A stretch of DNA of 64,000 nt from Candidatus Rokuibacteriota bacterium (GTDB lineage Bacteria; Methylomirabilota; Methylomirabilia; Rokubacteriales; CSP1-6): the NCBI GenBank assembly GCA_003220535.1, contig QHSU01000055.1:124001-188000 (forward strand). The letters are read 5' to 3'. The notes under the pieces are model-generated. The model searched no databases. It worked only from the letters and a program-made list of their open reading frames with translations, and was not told the DNA's origin. The first letter of the stretch is position 1, and each line of letters starts with the position of its first letter. Of this stretch, positions 8,930 through 20,381 are shown piece after piece. Made by a program: the position numbers and the translations under genes.

Positions 8930-9403
8930 GTAGCTCGTGCGCCACCCGAACCAGAGGGTGAGCGCCATGGCGAGTGGGACCATGACGAGCTGTCCAGCCG
9001 ACATGCCGCCCGCCGTGAGGCCGATGGCGACGCCGCGACGCGTCTCGAACCAGCGGGCCGCGATGGTCGATCCGGTCGTCATCGAGACACCGCCCGCGCC
9101 GAGCGCCATGAAGAACCCAGTCGTGACGCAGACGTGCCAGAGACTTTGCACGTAGGCGGCGCCGATCGAGCCGACGCCGAGCAGGAGCAGCGACACGACG
9201 ATCACGCGCCGGGGACCTCAGCGATCGGCAAGGCGGCGGACCAGGGGACCGGCGGCGCCAAGGAGAAGGAGCGAGATCGCGGCGGCACCGGACAGGGCCC
9301 CCCGGCCCCAACCGAACTCCGCCTCCATGGGCTTGATGTAGACGCCGAAAATCGAGCGGAGCCCCGTCCCGGCCATCATGCAGAGGGTTACGGCGCCGGC
9401 CAC
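8930..9403 (-). pseudogene. Broken MFS transporter gene (N-terminal half only)
   Basis: The minus strand encodes a good MFS N-terminus (GLRSIFGVYIKPMEAEFGWG ... LLLLGAAGPLVRRLADR) up to a TGA at 9218-9220, then continues in the same frame with GPRRVIVVSLLLLGVGSIG and further spans to FGWRTSY near 8930. The TGA stands where homologues have Trp in the 'DRWGPR' loop 2-3 motif, so a TGG to TGA change is the simplest explanation. The remaining half of a ~400-aa transporter is missing. Both the stop and the deletion indicate a pseudogene; the closest family is the oxalate/formate or monocarboxylate-type MFS group. Confidence 0.75.
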
Positions 9404-9437
9404 GCGCCCCGGCCCGGCCCTGCCGCCACACGCCCGG

Positions 9438-12035
<2,598 letters not shown>

Positions 12036-12072
12036 TCCCCTCTACTCTTCTTTCTCTCGCTCTGTTCTCTCG

Positions 12073-13104
12073 CTATCCGAGGTAGGCTCGCGGGTTGTCG
12101 GCGCGGAGCGTCCTGAGCCTCTCGTATAGCTCCCGTTCCGCCGGCGTCACATCGCTCGGCATGACAATTTTCACCGCGACCAACTGATCGCCGGCGGCGG
12201 CGCCCCGGAGGCGCGGCATCCCGTAGCCCGGAAGTCGAAAGGTGCGCCCGCTCGAGGTCGCGGCCGGCACCTTCATCGACACCTTGCCGCGCAGGGTGGG
12301 TACCTCGAGGGTCGTGCCCAGCGCGGCCTCGGGCGCCGTGATGGGCAGGGTCAAGTGGACGTCGTCGCCTTTTCGCTCGAAGAAGGGGTGCGGCGCCACG
12401 GTGACGCTCAGGTAGAGATCACCGCGCGCTCCCGCCGCGCCGGCGCCCTCGCCGGAGACACGCACACGCTGGCCGCTCTTCACGCCCGCGGGGATCTTCA
12501 CGTCGACCTGACGCCGAGCCCGCTGCCAACCCCCTCCGCCGCAGGCCGCGCACGGCTGTCGCTTGATGTTGCCGGCGCCGTGGCAGGTTCCGCACGGCTC
12601 CTCGAGGTCCATCGCGAACGTTTTTCGCGCGCCGTGATAGGCCTCTTCGAGCGAGATCTCGACGCCGGCCTGGACATCGTCACCACGGGAGCCTGGACCC
12701 CGCTCGAAGAGGTCGTCGAGCCGCACACCCTCGCCCCGTGATCCCCGCCGCGTGTGCGCGCCCAGGTCGCCGAAGATGGTGCGGAAGAAGTCCGAGAAAT
12801 CCCCGACGTCGCCGAGGTCACCGCCGTACTCGACCCTGAATCCGCTGCCCGGAGGACCGGGCGGAGCTTGGGCGTAACGCTGCCAGTCCGGTCCGAGCGA
12901 GTCGTAGCGCCGGCGCTTCTCGGGATCGGAGAGGACCTCGTACGCTTCGCTGATTTCTTTGAAGCGCTCGCCGGAGTCCTTGCTTTTGGCGACGTCCGGA
13001 TGGTGCTTTCTCGCAAGTCGTCGGTACGCAGACTTGATCGTCTTGTCGTCCGCCTTCCGGTCGACGCCCAGAATCCGATAGTAGTCCTTGAAATCGACGG
13101 CCAT
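12073..13104 (-). CDS. DnaJ-like co-chaperone with a shortened zinc region
   Basis: 343 aa. The J domain is N-terminal ([23 protein letters not shown] motif in KHHPDVAKS), followed by a Gly-rich linker and the DnaJ C-terminal substrate-binding domain. Classical DnaJ has four CxxCxGxG motifs; here only two such sites are visible (CGTCHGAG and CAACGGGG), so the protein lies between DnaJ and the zinc-free CbpA type. It stimulates DnaK ATPase. The ATG at 13104 is preceded by a weak GTAGG. A TATACT hexamer (13114-13119, minus) lies very near the start; no CIRCE element was found. Confidence 0.9.
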   Translation of the reverse strand: MAVDFKDYYRILGVDRKADDKTIKSAYRRLARKHHPDVAKSKDSGERFKEISEAYEVLSDPEKRRRYDSLGPDWQRYAQAPPGPPGSGFRVEYGGDLGDVGDFSDFFRTIFGDLGAHTRRGSRGEGVRLDDLFERGPGSRGDDVQAGVEISLEEAYHGARKTFAMDLEEPCGTCHGAGNIKRQPCAACGGGGWQRARRQVDVKIPAGVKSGQRVRVSGEGAGAAGARGDLYLSVTVAPHPFFERKGDDVHLTLPITAPEAALGTTLEVPTLRGKVSMKVPAATSSGRTFRLPGYGMPRLRGAAAGDQLVAVKIVMPSDVTPAERELYERLRTLRADNPRAYLG

Positions 13105-13230
13105 CCTACAAGAAGTATAGCAGGTACATTGAGTCTTGTACGCTAATGTCAGAAGAGGGACCGATCGCTATGGTTCCGGAAACTATTGAATTCCTAAATC
13201 CCGGGGATCAGACCAGAGAGGCGATCCGCC

Positions 13231-14715
13231 CTAGCCTCGCCCCACCCGGAACGCGACGTAGAGCGACATTGGTCCGCGCTGGAGCAAGACCGTGAGCGGA
13301 TCGCCTTCCTTCATGTCGCGGGTGAGGCGCTCGAAATCGACCATGGTCTTGACGGTCTGGCCGTTGAGCTGCTTGACGACATCGCCCCGCTGGACGCCTG
13401 CTTCCGCGGCCGCGCTGCCGTCCTCGACTCGAACCACGATGACGCCGTCTGTCGACCTCAGGTTCAGCTGTCGGGCGATTTCGGGGGTCACCGGACGCAC
13501 TTCAAGCCCGAGCATCGAGCGTGCGCGTCCGCCGCCCGGCCGCTGCTGCTGGGCCTGGCGCTCGTCGGGAGCCTGGCCGATCTTGACCTCGACCGTCTTG
13601 TCGCCCTGGTCGCGCCAGACCTTTACCTTCGCCGTGCGGTCGGGGGAAAAGAAGCCGACCGCGCGCTGCAAGTCGCCGGGGCCCTCCATCGGCCGCCCGT
13701 CGAACTCGAGCAGGATGTCTCCGGGCTTGAGGCCCGCCTTCGCGGCGGGGCTGTCCGGCACCACCTCGTTGATGAGCACGCCCTTCGGGTCCTTCGCGCC
13801 GAACGAGCGCGCCAGCTCCGGGGTGAGCGGCTGGATCGAGACGCCGAGCCAGCCACGCGTCACGCGGCCCTTGTCGCGGAGCTCCGTGTAGATCTTGCGC
13901 GCCATGTTCGAGGGGATCGCAAACCCGATGCCCGAGCCCCCGGCGACGATCGCGGTATTGATGCCGATCACCTCGCCCTGCATGTTCACGAGCGGTCCGC
14001 CGGAGTTGCCCGGGTTGATCGCAGCGTCGGTCTGGAGGAAGTCGTCGAAGGGGCCCTGGTCGAGCTGGCGCGCCTTGGCGCTGATGATGCCGGCCGTGAC
14101 CGTCGCCTGCAGGCCGAACGGCGAGCCGACGGCCAGGACCCAGTCGCCGACCTGGATCCGGTCGGAGTCGCCCAAACGCGCGTGCTTGAAGGTGCCCTTG
14201 CCGTCGTCGAGCTTGAGCACGGCGAGATCGGTCTTCTTGTCCACTCCGATGAGCTTCGCCTTGTGCTTTCCTCCGTCGAGCGTTACGACTTCGATCTCCG
14301 TGGCCTTTTCGACCACGTGAGCGTTCGTGAGCGCGATCCCCGTCGCGTCCACGATGACGCCCGAGCCGAGACTGCGCTGCGGGATACGCTCGGGCACCTC
14401 GCCGAAGAAGCGCCGGAAGAACTCCTCGCCGAAGAACTCCTCGAACGGCGTGCGGCCCTGGAGGCCGGCTCCCCGGGAGACGGTGTTGATGTTGATGACG
14501 GCCGGTTTGATCGATTCTGCGACGGAGGCGAACGTCCCGCCCTGAGGCGGCATCTGCACGGGCAGGATGGGCAGCGGGCTGACGGGCGCCTGCGCCACGA
14601 GCGGCGGCCGCCCGAGCTCCGCACGAGTCGCCGTGAACGCCCCGAGCGCGACGCCCGCCACCAGAACGAGCGCCAGCACCCCGAACAAGGTCCTTCGCTT
14701 GAGCTGCACCATCAT
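13231..14715 (-). CDS. htrA: Periplasmic serine protease of the HtrA/DegP (Do) family
   Basis: 494 aa. An N-terminal hydrophobic segment ([18 protein letters not shown]) anchors or exports the protein. The catalytic triad is visible: His in ALTNAHVV, Asp in KTDLAVLKL and Ser in [10 protein letters not shown]. Two PDZ domains follow (about residues 290-380 and 400-490; [20 protein letters not shown] and [19 protein letters not shown]). It degrades or refolds damaged envelope proteins. The start overlaps the ftsH stop (ATGA at 14712-14715), so the two are translationally coupled; ATG at 14712 is an alternative start. Confidence 0.95.
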   Translation of the reverse strand: MMVQLKRRTLFGVLALVLVAGVALGAFTATRAELGRPPLVAQAPVSPLPILPVQMPPQGGTFASVAESIKPAVININTVSRGAGLQGRTPFEEFFGEEFFRRFFGEVPERIPQRSLGSGVIVDATGIALTNAHVVEKATEIEVVTLDGGKHKAKLIGVDKKTDLAVLKLDDGKGTFKHARLGDSDRIQVGDWVLAVGSPFGLQATVTAGIISAKARQLDQGPFDDFLQTDAAINPGNSGGPLVNMQGEVIGINTAIVAGGSGIGFAIPSNMARKIYTELRDKGRVTRGWLGVSIQPLTPELARSFGAKDPKGVLINEVVPDSPAAKAGLKPGDILLEFDGRPMEGPGDLQRAVGFFSPDRTAKVKVWRDQGDKTVEVKIGQAPDERQAQQQRPGGGRARSMLGLEVRPVTPEIARQLNLRSTDGVIVVRVEDGSAAAEAGVQRGDVVKQLNGQTVKTMVDFERLTRDMKEGDPLTVLLQRGPMSLYVAFRVGRG

Positions 14716-16613
14716 CGTGTCCCCTCCACCATCGTTTCCCCGGCCAGCGCCCGCCGCAATCGTTCGCCCTCGAGGGTCTCTGTCCGCTTCAGCTCCCGAG
14801 CCGCCGCGACCAGCACGGCCTTTTTAGTCGTCAGCATCGCGCGCACTCTGTCGTGGGTGCGCTCGAGGATCGCCCGCACTTCCTCGTCGATCGTCCGGGC
14901 CGTCTCCTCGCTATACTCGCGCTCGCCGCCCATGCCCGTGCCCTTGAGGAAGAGCGGCGTGCGGTCGCCGAAGGTTGCGAGCCCCACCCGCTCGGACATC
15001 CCGTACTTGGTCACCATGAGTCGCGCGATCTCGGTCGCGCGCTCGAGGTCGTTGTGCGCGCCGGTCGAGACCTCGCCGTAGACGAGCTCTTCGGCGACGC
15101 GGCCGCCCAGGAGCACCGCGATCCGATCCTCCAGCTCGCTCCGGGTCATGAGGAAGCGCTCCTCCGTCGGCAGCTGGTAGGTCATCCCGAGCGCGGCGAT
15201 GCCGCGTGGGATGATCGTCACCTTGTGGACGGGATCGGCGTGCGCGACGGACGTCGCGACCAGCGCGTGGCCCATCTCGTGATGGGCCACGATATCGCGC
15301 TCCTTTTCCGAGAGCACGCGACTCTTCTTCTCGAGTCCCGCCACGACCCGATCGATGGCCTCTTCGAAGTCCGCCATCTCCACCGCATTTTTCTCTTTTC
15401 GCGCCGCCAGCAGCGCCGCCTCGTTGACGATGTTGGCGAGGTCGGCGCCGGCGAAGCCCGGTGTGCGCGCCGCGATCACGCCGAGGTCGACACCGGACGC
15501 CAGCACCACGGCGCGGGCGTGCAGTCGCAGGATCGCTTCGCGGCCACGGAGATCGGGCTTGTCGACGACGACCTGCCGGTCGAAGCGGCCCGGGCGCAGG
15601 AGCGCCTGGTCGAGCACCTCCGGGCGGTTCGTCGCCGCCATGATGATCACGCCCTTGGAGGAGTCGAAGCCGTCCATTTCGGCGAGGAGCTGATTGAGCG
15701 TCTGTTCGCGCTCGTCGTGGCCGCCGATGAAGCCCGTGCTGCCGGCGCGCGACTTGCCGATCGCGTCCAGCTCGTCGATGAAGATGATGCACGGCGCCTT
15801 GTCCTTGGCTTGCTCGAACAGGTCACGGACGCGCGCCGCGCCGACGCCCACGAACATCTCGACGAACTCCGAGCCCGACAGGGTGAAGAAGGGCACGTCC
15901 GCCTCGCCCGCGACGGCGCGCGCGAGCAGCGTCTTGCCCGTGCCCGGCGGGCCGACCAGCAGGACGCCCTTGGGGATACGCCCGCCGAGCCGCTGGTACT
16001 TCTTCGGATTCTTGAGGAAGTCGACGATCTCGACGAGCTCGGCCTTCGCCTCGTCGACGCCGGCGACGTCGCCGAACGTCGTCTTGAGCTCCTTGCGATC
16101 GAAGATCTTGTGCTTGGAGCGCCCGAACGAGAGCGCCTGCGTGGGCCCGCCGCCCACCCGACGCATCAAGACCATCCAGATGCCGATCATGACCCCGAGC
16201 GGAATGATCCAGCCGAAGAAGAGGTCGCGCACGAAGGTGGACTCGATCCGCCCGGTGAACTCGACCTTGTGCCGCTCCAGCTCGGTGACGAGAGGCGCCT
16301 CGTCCACGCCGGGGATGCGGGTGACCGTGAACACGCGGACCTCGCCGTCCGAGCCGAGCCACTGGCGGAGACGATCGCCGGGCCCGCTCGGCGTCGTGGG
16401 CAGCGCGTCGGGCTTGGCGATGCCGCGGATTTCCTTCTCCGTCAGCGCCACCTTCTCGACCTTGTCGGCGCGCACGAGCTCGAGGAACCTGGACATCGGG
16501 ATCTCGACCGTCCGGGGGGCCTGGAGCCAGGACTGGAGCAGCAGGAGAACCATCGCCGCGACCAGCACGTAGGCCAGCGAGAACTGGATGCGCTGGTTGA
16601 GCCGCGGCTTCAT
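14712..16613 (-). CDS. ftsH: ATP-dependent zinc metalloprotease FtsH
   Basis: 633 aa from the ATG at 16613. This start is chosen over in-frame ATGs at 16631 and 16658 because GGGGA precedes it at good spacing, it gives the usual FtsH N-terminus ([20 protein letters not shown]) and the 16658 start would overlap the promoter. Two membrane spans flank a periplasmic domain, followed by the AAA domain (Walker A GPPGTGKT, second region of homology RPGRFDRQV) and the M41 protease domain with zinc site HHEMGH. It degrades membrane and regulatory proteins. It heads the ftsH-htrA pair. Confidence 0.96.
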   Translation of the reverse strand: MKPRLNQRIQFSLAYVLVAAMVLLLLQSWLQAPRTVEIPMSRFLELVRADKVEKVALTEKEIRGIAKPDALPTTPSGPGDRLRQWLGSDGEVRVFTVTRIPGVDEAPLVTELERHKVEFTGRIESTFVRDLFFGWIIPLGVMIGIWMVLMRRVGGGPTQALSFGRSKHKIFDRKELKTTFGDVAGVDEAKAELVEIVDFLKNPKKYQRLGGRIPKGVLLVGPPGTGKTLLARAVAGEADVPFFTLSGSEFVEMFVGVGAARVRDLFEQAKDKAPCIIFIDELDAIGKSRAGSTGFIGGHDEREQTLNQLLAEMDGFDSSKGVIIMAATNRPEVLDQALLRPGRFDRQVVVDKPDLRGREAILRLHARAVVLASGVDLGVIAARTPGFAGADLANIVNEAALLAARKEKNAVEMADFEEAIDRVVAGLEKKSRVLSEKERDIVAHHEMGHALVATSVAHADPVHKVTIIPRGIAALGMTYQLPTEERFLMTRSELEDRIAVLLGGRVAEELVYGEVSTGAHNDLERATEIARLMVTKYGMSERVGLATFGDRTPLFLKGTGMGGEREYSEETARTIDEEVRAILERTHDRVRAMLTTKKAVLVAAARELKRTETLEGERLRRALAGETMVEGTR

Positions 16614-16650
16614 CGTATCCCCATCGGCCATGCTAGCGTCGGAGGCCGAG

Positions 16651-16706
16651 AGTGTCAAACGCGCGACCTCTTTTCGCTTGACACTTCAAGCCCTTTGGCC
16701 TAAGAG
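16651..16706. promoter_or_regulatory. Divergent promoter region between ftsH and the bd-like oxidase operon
   Basis: Two perfect TTGACA boxes face away from each other: on the minus strand at 16653-16658 and on the plus strand at 16678-16683. Including one extra flanking pair on each side they form an 8-bp inverted repeat (AGTGTCAA / TTGACACT). For ftsH, a 17-bp spacer leads to TAGCAT as -10 (16630-16635). For the oxidase operon, a 17-bp spacer leads to TAAGAG (16701-16706), a weak -10. The repeat could also be a regulator site. Confidence 0.55.
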
Positions 16707-16798
16707 TTGGCGCTGATCTCTCCTGTGAAACTGAGAACAAGCTCGATTCTCTCGAGGATCGGCCAACGCGGTTGCGAGTGTCTGGTTCGGGAGCCAAG

Positions 16799-18637
16799 GT
16801 GAGGGATCGCGGCGCGGTTCGTCGGGCCACCTGGACGGCCCTGACGGTGGTGGCCCTCCTGACGCTGCTCCCGGCGCTGCCGGCGCTCGCCCAGGACGCG
16901 GCTCGGGAGCCCGCCTACCGGGCCTTCCCCCTGATCGGTTCCCGGCTCGCGGTGTGGGCGATCGCCCAGCTCCACCTCAATTTCGCCGCGTTCATTCTCG
17001 GTGTGCCGATCTTCGCCGTGATCATCGAGATCATCGGCTGGCGGACAGGCGACGCCAGGTACGACTGGCTCTCGCACGAGTTCGTCAAGCTTACGTTCGC
17101 GGCATTCTCGACCACCGCGCTGCTGGGCGCGTTTCTCCTGTTCCTGTTCGTCGGCTACTACCCGAAGTTCTGGACGTACATGACCTCGATCTTCTTCCCC
17201 ACGTACTGGGTCTACGCGCTCCTCTTCTTCGCGGAGACCTTCACCGTCTACGTCTGGTACTACGGATGGGACTGGCTCAGCGGTCCTCGGAAGGGGATCC
17301 ACGTCGGCCTTGGCGTCCTCTCGAACCTCTTCGGCACGGCGATCCTCCTGGTGGCGAACTCCTGGGTCACCTTCATGATGTCGCCCGCGGGGATCGATGA
17401 ATCGGGCGCCCTCAAGGGATCGGTGTGGGGGGCGATCAACAACTTCACCTGGGTACCGATCAACATCCACCGGCTGATCGCGAACATCGTGTTCGGTGGC
17501 ACGATCGCCGCGGCGTATGCGGCGTTCCGCTTCCTCGGCGCCAAAACCGACGAGGAGCGCGCGCGCTACGACTGGATGGGGTATATCGGCAACTTCGTGG
17601 CGCTGTCCGCGTTCATCGTCTTGCCATTCGCGGGCTATTACCTGGGCCGTGAGATCTACGCGTTCAACCAGACCATGGGCATCACGATGATGGGCGGCTT
17701 CATGTCGTGGCTCTGGATCATCCAGGCGATCCTGATCGGCGTGCTCTTCATGGGCTCGAATTACTACCTCTGGCTCGGCATGGAGCGTATCCCCGGCTCC
17801 GAGCGGTACCGGCGCTACGTCCCGATGATGATCGGCATCCTCGCCTTCGGCTTCATGGTCTGGGCGACGCCGCGTTCCATGGTGATCACGCTCGACGAGG
17901 CGCGCGCGATGGGCGGCACGCACCATCCGGTGCTGGGCTTCCTGGGCGTCATGTCGGCGAAGAACACCGCCGTGAACATGATGATCCTCACCACCTTCGT
18001 GTCGTTCGTCCTCTATCGCCGCGCGAATCGCGTCTCGACCAGGCCATGGGTCGGGATCGGGATGGCGATCCAGTGGGCCACGCTCGGACTCGCCGCGGCG
18101 ATCGTCGTCTTCTACGGCGTGTACGGGTACTTCGTCGAGTCCTTGGTGAGAATCGGCTTCTCCGTGTATCAGGTGCTGGCCGTGCTCGCCGCCATCGTCG
18201 TCGTCATGGCGATCGATATCCCGATGTTCAAGGGCGCCCGCTCGACCGGGACGATCCGCTGGGGGACGATCGCCCCACGCTCCCAGTACGTGCTCATTCT
18301 CCTGGCGGTCACGTTCACCTGGCTGATGGGCCTGATGGGCTTCGCCCGCTCGGGAATCCGCCAGCACTGGCACGTCTACGGGGTCATGCGCGACAACTCG
18401 GTCGACGCGGCAACGCCCGCGATCGGGTACGCGGCCAACATGATCACCGCGGTCACGATCGCATTCTTCGCGCTGGTGATGTTCATCTTCTGGCTCGGTG
18501 GCCTCGGCGAGAAGGGCAAGGCCGGCGATTCCGGCCATGCCGCCGCGCCGGTCTTCGCGGGCGGGAGCGACGCCGCACCCGCGGGGCCAGCATCGACGGG
18601 GGAGTCGAGAGGGGCGCGAAGCCCCCTTCTCCCATAG
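16799..18637 (+). CDS. Cytochrome bd-like oxidase subunit I (CydA superfamily), no CydB partner
   Basis: 612 aa with an N-terminal signal-like segment (LTVVALLTLLPALPALAQ) and about 14 membrane spans. Regions matching the CydA haem-b pocket are recognisable: SRLAVWAIAQLHLNFA near the N-terminus (family first haem His), LLVANSWVTFMMSPAG (family 'ANGWMQNPVG' region) and WVPINIHRLIANIVFGG (second His region). The start GTG at 16799 follows GGGAG; TTG 16772 and GTG 16778 are alternatives. No cydB follows; instead cytochrome c genes are directly downstream, so electrons probably come from cytochrome c rather than only quinol. Whether it reduces oxygen is not shown. Confidence 0.8.
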   Translation: MRDRGAVRRATWTALTVVALLTLLPALPALAQDAAREPAYRAFPLIGSRLAVWAIAQLHLNFAAFILGVPIFAVIIEIIGWRTGDARYDWLSHEFVKLTFAAFSTTALLGAFLLFLFVGYYPKFWTYMTSIFFPTYWVYALLFFAETFTVYVWYYGWDWLSGPRKGIHVGLGVLSNLFGTAILLVANSWVTFMMSPAGIDESGALKGSVWGAINNFTWVPINIHRLIANIVFGGTIAAAYAAFRFLGAKTDEERARYDWMGYIGNFVALSAFIVLPFAGYYLGREIYAFNQTMGITMMGGFMSWLWIIQAILIGVLFMGSNYYLWLGMERIPGSERYRRYVPMMIGILAFGFMVWATPRSMVITLDEARAMGGTHHPVLGFLGVMSAKNTAVNMMILTTFVSFVLYRRANRVSTRPWVGIGMAIQWATLGLAAAIVVFYGVYGYFVESLVRIGFSVYQVLAVLAAIVVVMAIDIPMFKGARSTGTIRWGTIAPRSQYVLILLAVTFTWLMGLMGFARSGIRQHWHVYGVMRDNSVDAATPAIGYAANMITAVTIAFFALVMFIFWLGGLGEKGKAGDSGHAAAPVFAGGSDAAPAGPASTGESRGARSPLLP

Positions 18638-18638
18638 C

Positions 18639-19436
18639 ATGCGCCTCCCGGTCGGCGTCAAGGTCGGCGCGTTCGCGCTCGTCGTGATGGGCACCTATAC
18701 CTACTACGCCAACTCGATCCCGCAGATACAGTCGAAGCCGCCGGCCGAGCTGTCGCTCGAGGGTGGAAACGTCACACCGGCCCAGCTCGTGAAGGCCGGC
18801 GAGGAGATCTTCAAGACGAAGGGCACCTGCGAGATCTGCCACCGGATCGGCCAGCCGGGGACCCGGGCGCCCGATCTAGCTGGCGTCGGTGCTCGCGCGG
18901 CGAAGAGGAAGCCCGGCCTGAGTGCCAAGCAGTACATCATCGAGTCGCTGCTCCAGCCTGGGGCGTACATCGTCGAGGGCTACCCGAACATCATGCCCGC
19001 GGTCGACAAGCCGCCGATCGCGCTGAATCGCTCGGAAGTCTGGGCGCTGACCGCATTCCTCGAGTCCCTCGGGGGTACCGTCGACGTCACGCTCGACGAC
19101 ATCCCGAAGACCGTGGGTGCCGCCGCGGCGGGAGGCGCCCCGGCCGAGCTTAAAATTCCCGGCGACCCGAAGGCCGGCGAGGTGGTCTTCACGGGTAAGG
19201 CAGGCTGCATCGCCTGCCACAAGGCGGGGAAGATCGGCGCCTCGCCCGTCGGGCCCGACCTTTCGCAGATCGCGAGGATCCAACCTCCCGACTACATCAT
19301 GAAGAAGATCCTGGATCCGGCGGGCGCGGGCACGGTGGCAGGCTATCCCAAGGGCGTGATGCCTCCGATGTTCGGTCAGTCGCTGACGGCGAAGGAGTAC
19401 GTGGATCTCGTGGCCTTCCTGATGACGCTGAAGTGA
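18639..19436 (+). CDS. Membrane-anchored dihaem c-type cytochrome
   Basis: 265 aa. An N-terminal hydrophobic anchor (VGAFALVVMGTYTYYA) is followed by two cytochrome c domains, each with a CxxCH site: CEICH in the first and CIACH in the second. Met ligands could be those in PNIMPAV and GVMPPMFG. ATG 18639 follows the previous stop by 1 bp. It is periplasmic and probably shuttles electrons to or from the bd-like protein upstream. A conserved pattern 'LxxLGGTVDVTLDDI' links the two domains. Confidence 0.88.
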   Translation: MRLPVGVKVGAFALVVMGTYTYYANSIPQIQSKPPAELSLEGGNVTPAQLVKAGEEIFKTKGTCEICHRIGQPGTRAPDLAGVGARAAKRKPGLSAKQYIIESLLQPGAYIVEGYPNIMPAVDKPPIALNRSEVWALTAFLESLGGTVDVTLDDIPKTVGAAAAGGAPAELKIPGDPKAGEVVFTGKAGCIACHKAGKIGASPVGPDLSQIARIQPPDYIMKKILDPAGAGTVAGYPKGVMPPMFGQSLTAKEYVDLVAFLMTLK

Positions 19437-19440
19437 GTCG

Positions 19441-20193
19441 ATGAGCTTTCTTCGCTCGCGCTTCGTCCAGGCCGTCCTCGTGCTCGTCATCGCGTTCGTC
19501 GTCCTCCGGTTCGGCATCCGGCCGCCGGCGCCGTGGAGCGTCCTGACCCTCTACATGTCGATCGTGCTCCTCGCCGTGCTCGTGTTCGTGTCCTCAGACT
19601 CCGATTCGTGGCGCGACTTCGTCCGGCCGATCCGCGAGACGCTGGTCAATCCCGACAGGCGCCACATGCGGCTCGGGCTTCTGATCGCCCTCCCGCTCCT
19701 GCTCGGCTACTACGCCTACACGCAGGCGGCGGCCAAGCCGCAGGCGCCGCCGGAGCTGCGTGCCGTTCACCCCGCGCCGCCGGCGTCCATCCAGTTCCGA
19801 GGCAAAGAGATCCAGATCACGGGACTGGACAACCCGCTCCGGAAGGACCAGGCGAGCTTCAAGAAGCACGTCGCCGCGGGCGCGGAGACCTACATCCGCA
19901 ACTGCGTGTACTGCCACGGCGACAACCTCGACGGGAAGGGCCACTTCGCCCCCGGGTTCAACCCGCCGCCGGCAAACTTCCAGGATCCCGGCACGATCGC
20001 GATGCTCCAGGAGGCGTACCTCTTCTGGCGCGTCGCGAAGGGCGGGCCCGGGCTTCCGAAGGAGTCGACGCCGTGGAACTCGGTCATGCCCGCGTGGGAG
20101 GATCGGCTGACCGAAGAGCAGATCTGGCAGGTCATCATGTACCTCTACGACGCGACGGGGCAGCATCCGCGGCGCTGGGAAGAATCGCATTGA
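19441..20193 (+). CDS. Membrane-anchored monohaem c-type cytochrome
   Basis: 250 aa. Three hydrophobic segments occur in the first 100 residues (VLVLVIAFVVLRFG, LYMSIVLLAVLVFV and LGLLIALPLLLGYYAYT), followed by a periplasmic cytochrome c domain with CVYCH, GDNLDGKGHFAPGFNPPPANF and a possible Met ligand in WNSVMPAWEDRLTEEQIW. This layout (membrane part then one c-haem) suggests a dedicated electron carrier of the bd-like complex. It is 4 bp downstream of the dihaem cytochrome gene. A long inverted repeat follows its stop codon. Confidence 0.87.
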   Translation: MSFLRSRFVQAVLVLVIAFVVLRFGIRPPAPWSVLTLYMSIVLLAVLVFVSSDSDSWRDFVRPIRETLVNPDRRHMRLGLLIALPLLLGYYAYTQAAAKPQAPPELRAVHPAPPASIQFRGKEIQITGLDNPLRKDQASFKKHVAAGAETYIRNCVYCHGDNLDGKGHFAPGFNPPPANFQDPGTIAMLQEAYLFWRVAKGGPGLPKESTPWNSVMPAWEDRLTEEQIWQVIMYLYDATGQHPRRWEESH

Positions 20194-20213
20194 CCCCCTC
20201 GCTGGGCGGTAGC

Positions 20214-20370
20214 CGGGTTGCGCAGGGCGGGCGGAGGGCGGGCGGGTGCCGGCCGGGATCCGACTGCTGCGATCCGGGACGCGAGGATAGTGCACGCCAC
20301 GCGAATGCAACCCTGACTACACGGATCCCGGCCGGCACCCGCCCGCCCTCCGCCCGCCCTGCGCAACCCG
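20214..20370. repeat. Long perfect inverted repeat (49-bp arms), copy 1
   Basis: The arms 20214-20262 and 20322-20370 are exact reverse complements over 49 bp, separated by a 59-nt spacer. The outer arm is CGGGTTGCGCAGGG..., the inner end is CCGGGATCCG. The spacer begins ACTGC and ends CCTGACTAC(A), as does the spacer of the second copy at 32277-32414. It lies between two cytochrome genes, 21 bp after one stop and 12 bp before the next start, and would form a very stable RNA hairpin in the operon transcript. Confidence 0.93.
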
Positions 20371-20381
20371 TCCACGCTGGC

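Noticed and set aside
9218-9220. TGA in the MFS gene as another selenocysteine codon
   Set aside because: Homologous transporters have Trp in this loop, no hairpin of SECIS type follows, and the gene is truncated, so a nonsense mutation is simpler.
13105-13230. CIRCE element upstream of the DnaJ-like gene
   Set aside because: TTAGC occurs once on the minus strand but the inverted half GCTAA at CIRCE spacing is absent.
16700-18694. Long minus-strand frame over the bd-like oxidase gene
   Set aside because: His/Asp/Arg-rich shadow of a membrane protein gene; the plus-strand translation has clear helices and CydA motifs.
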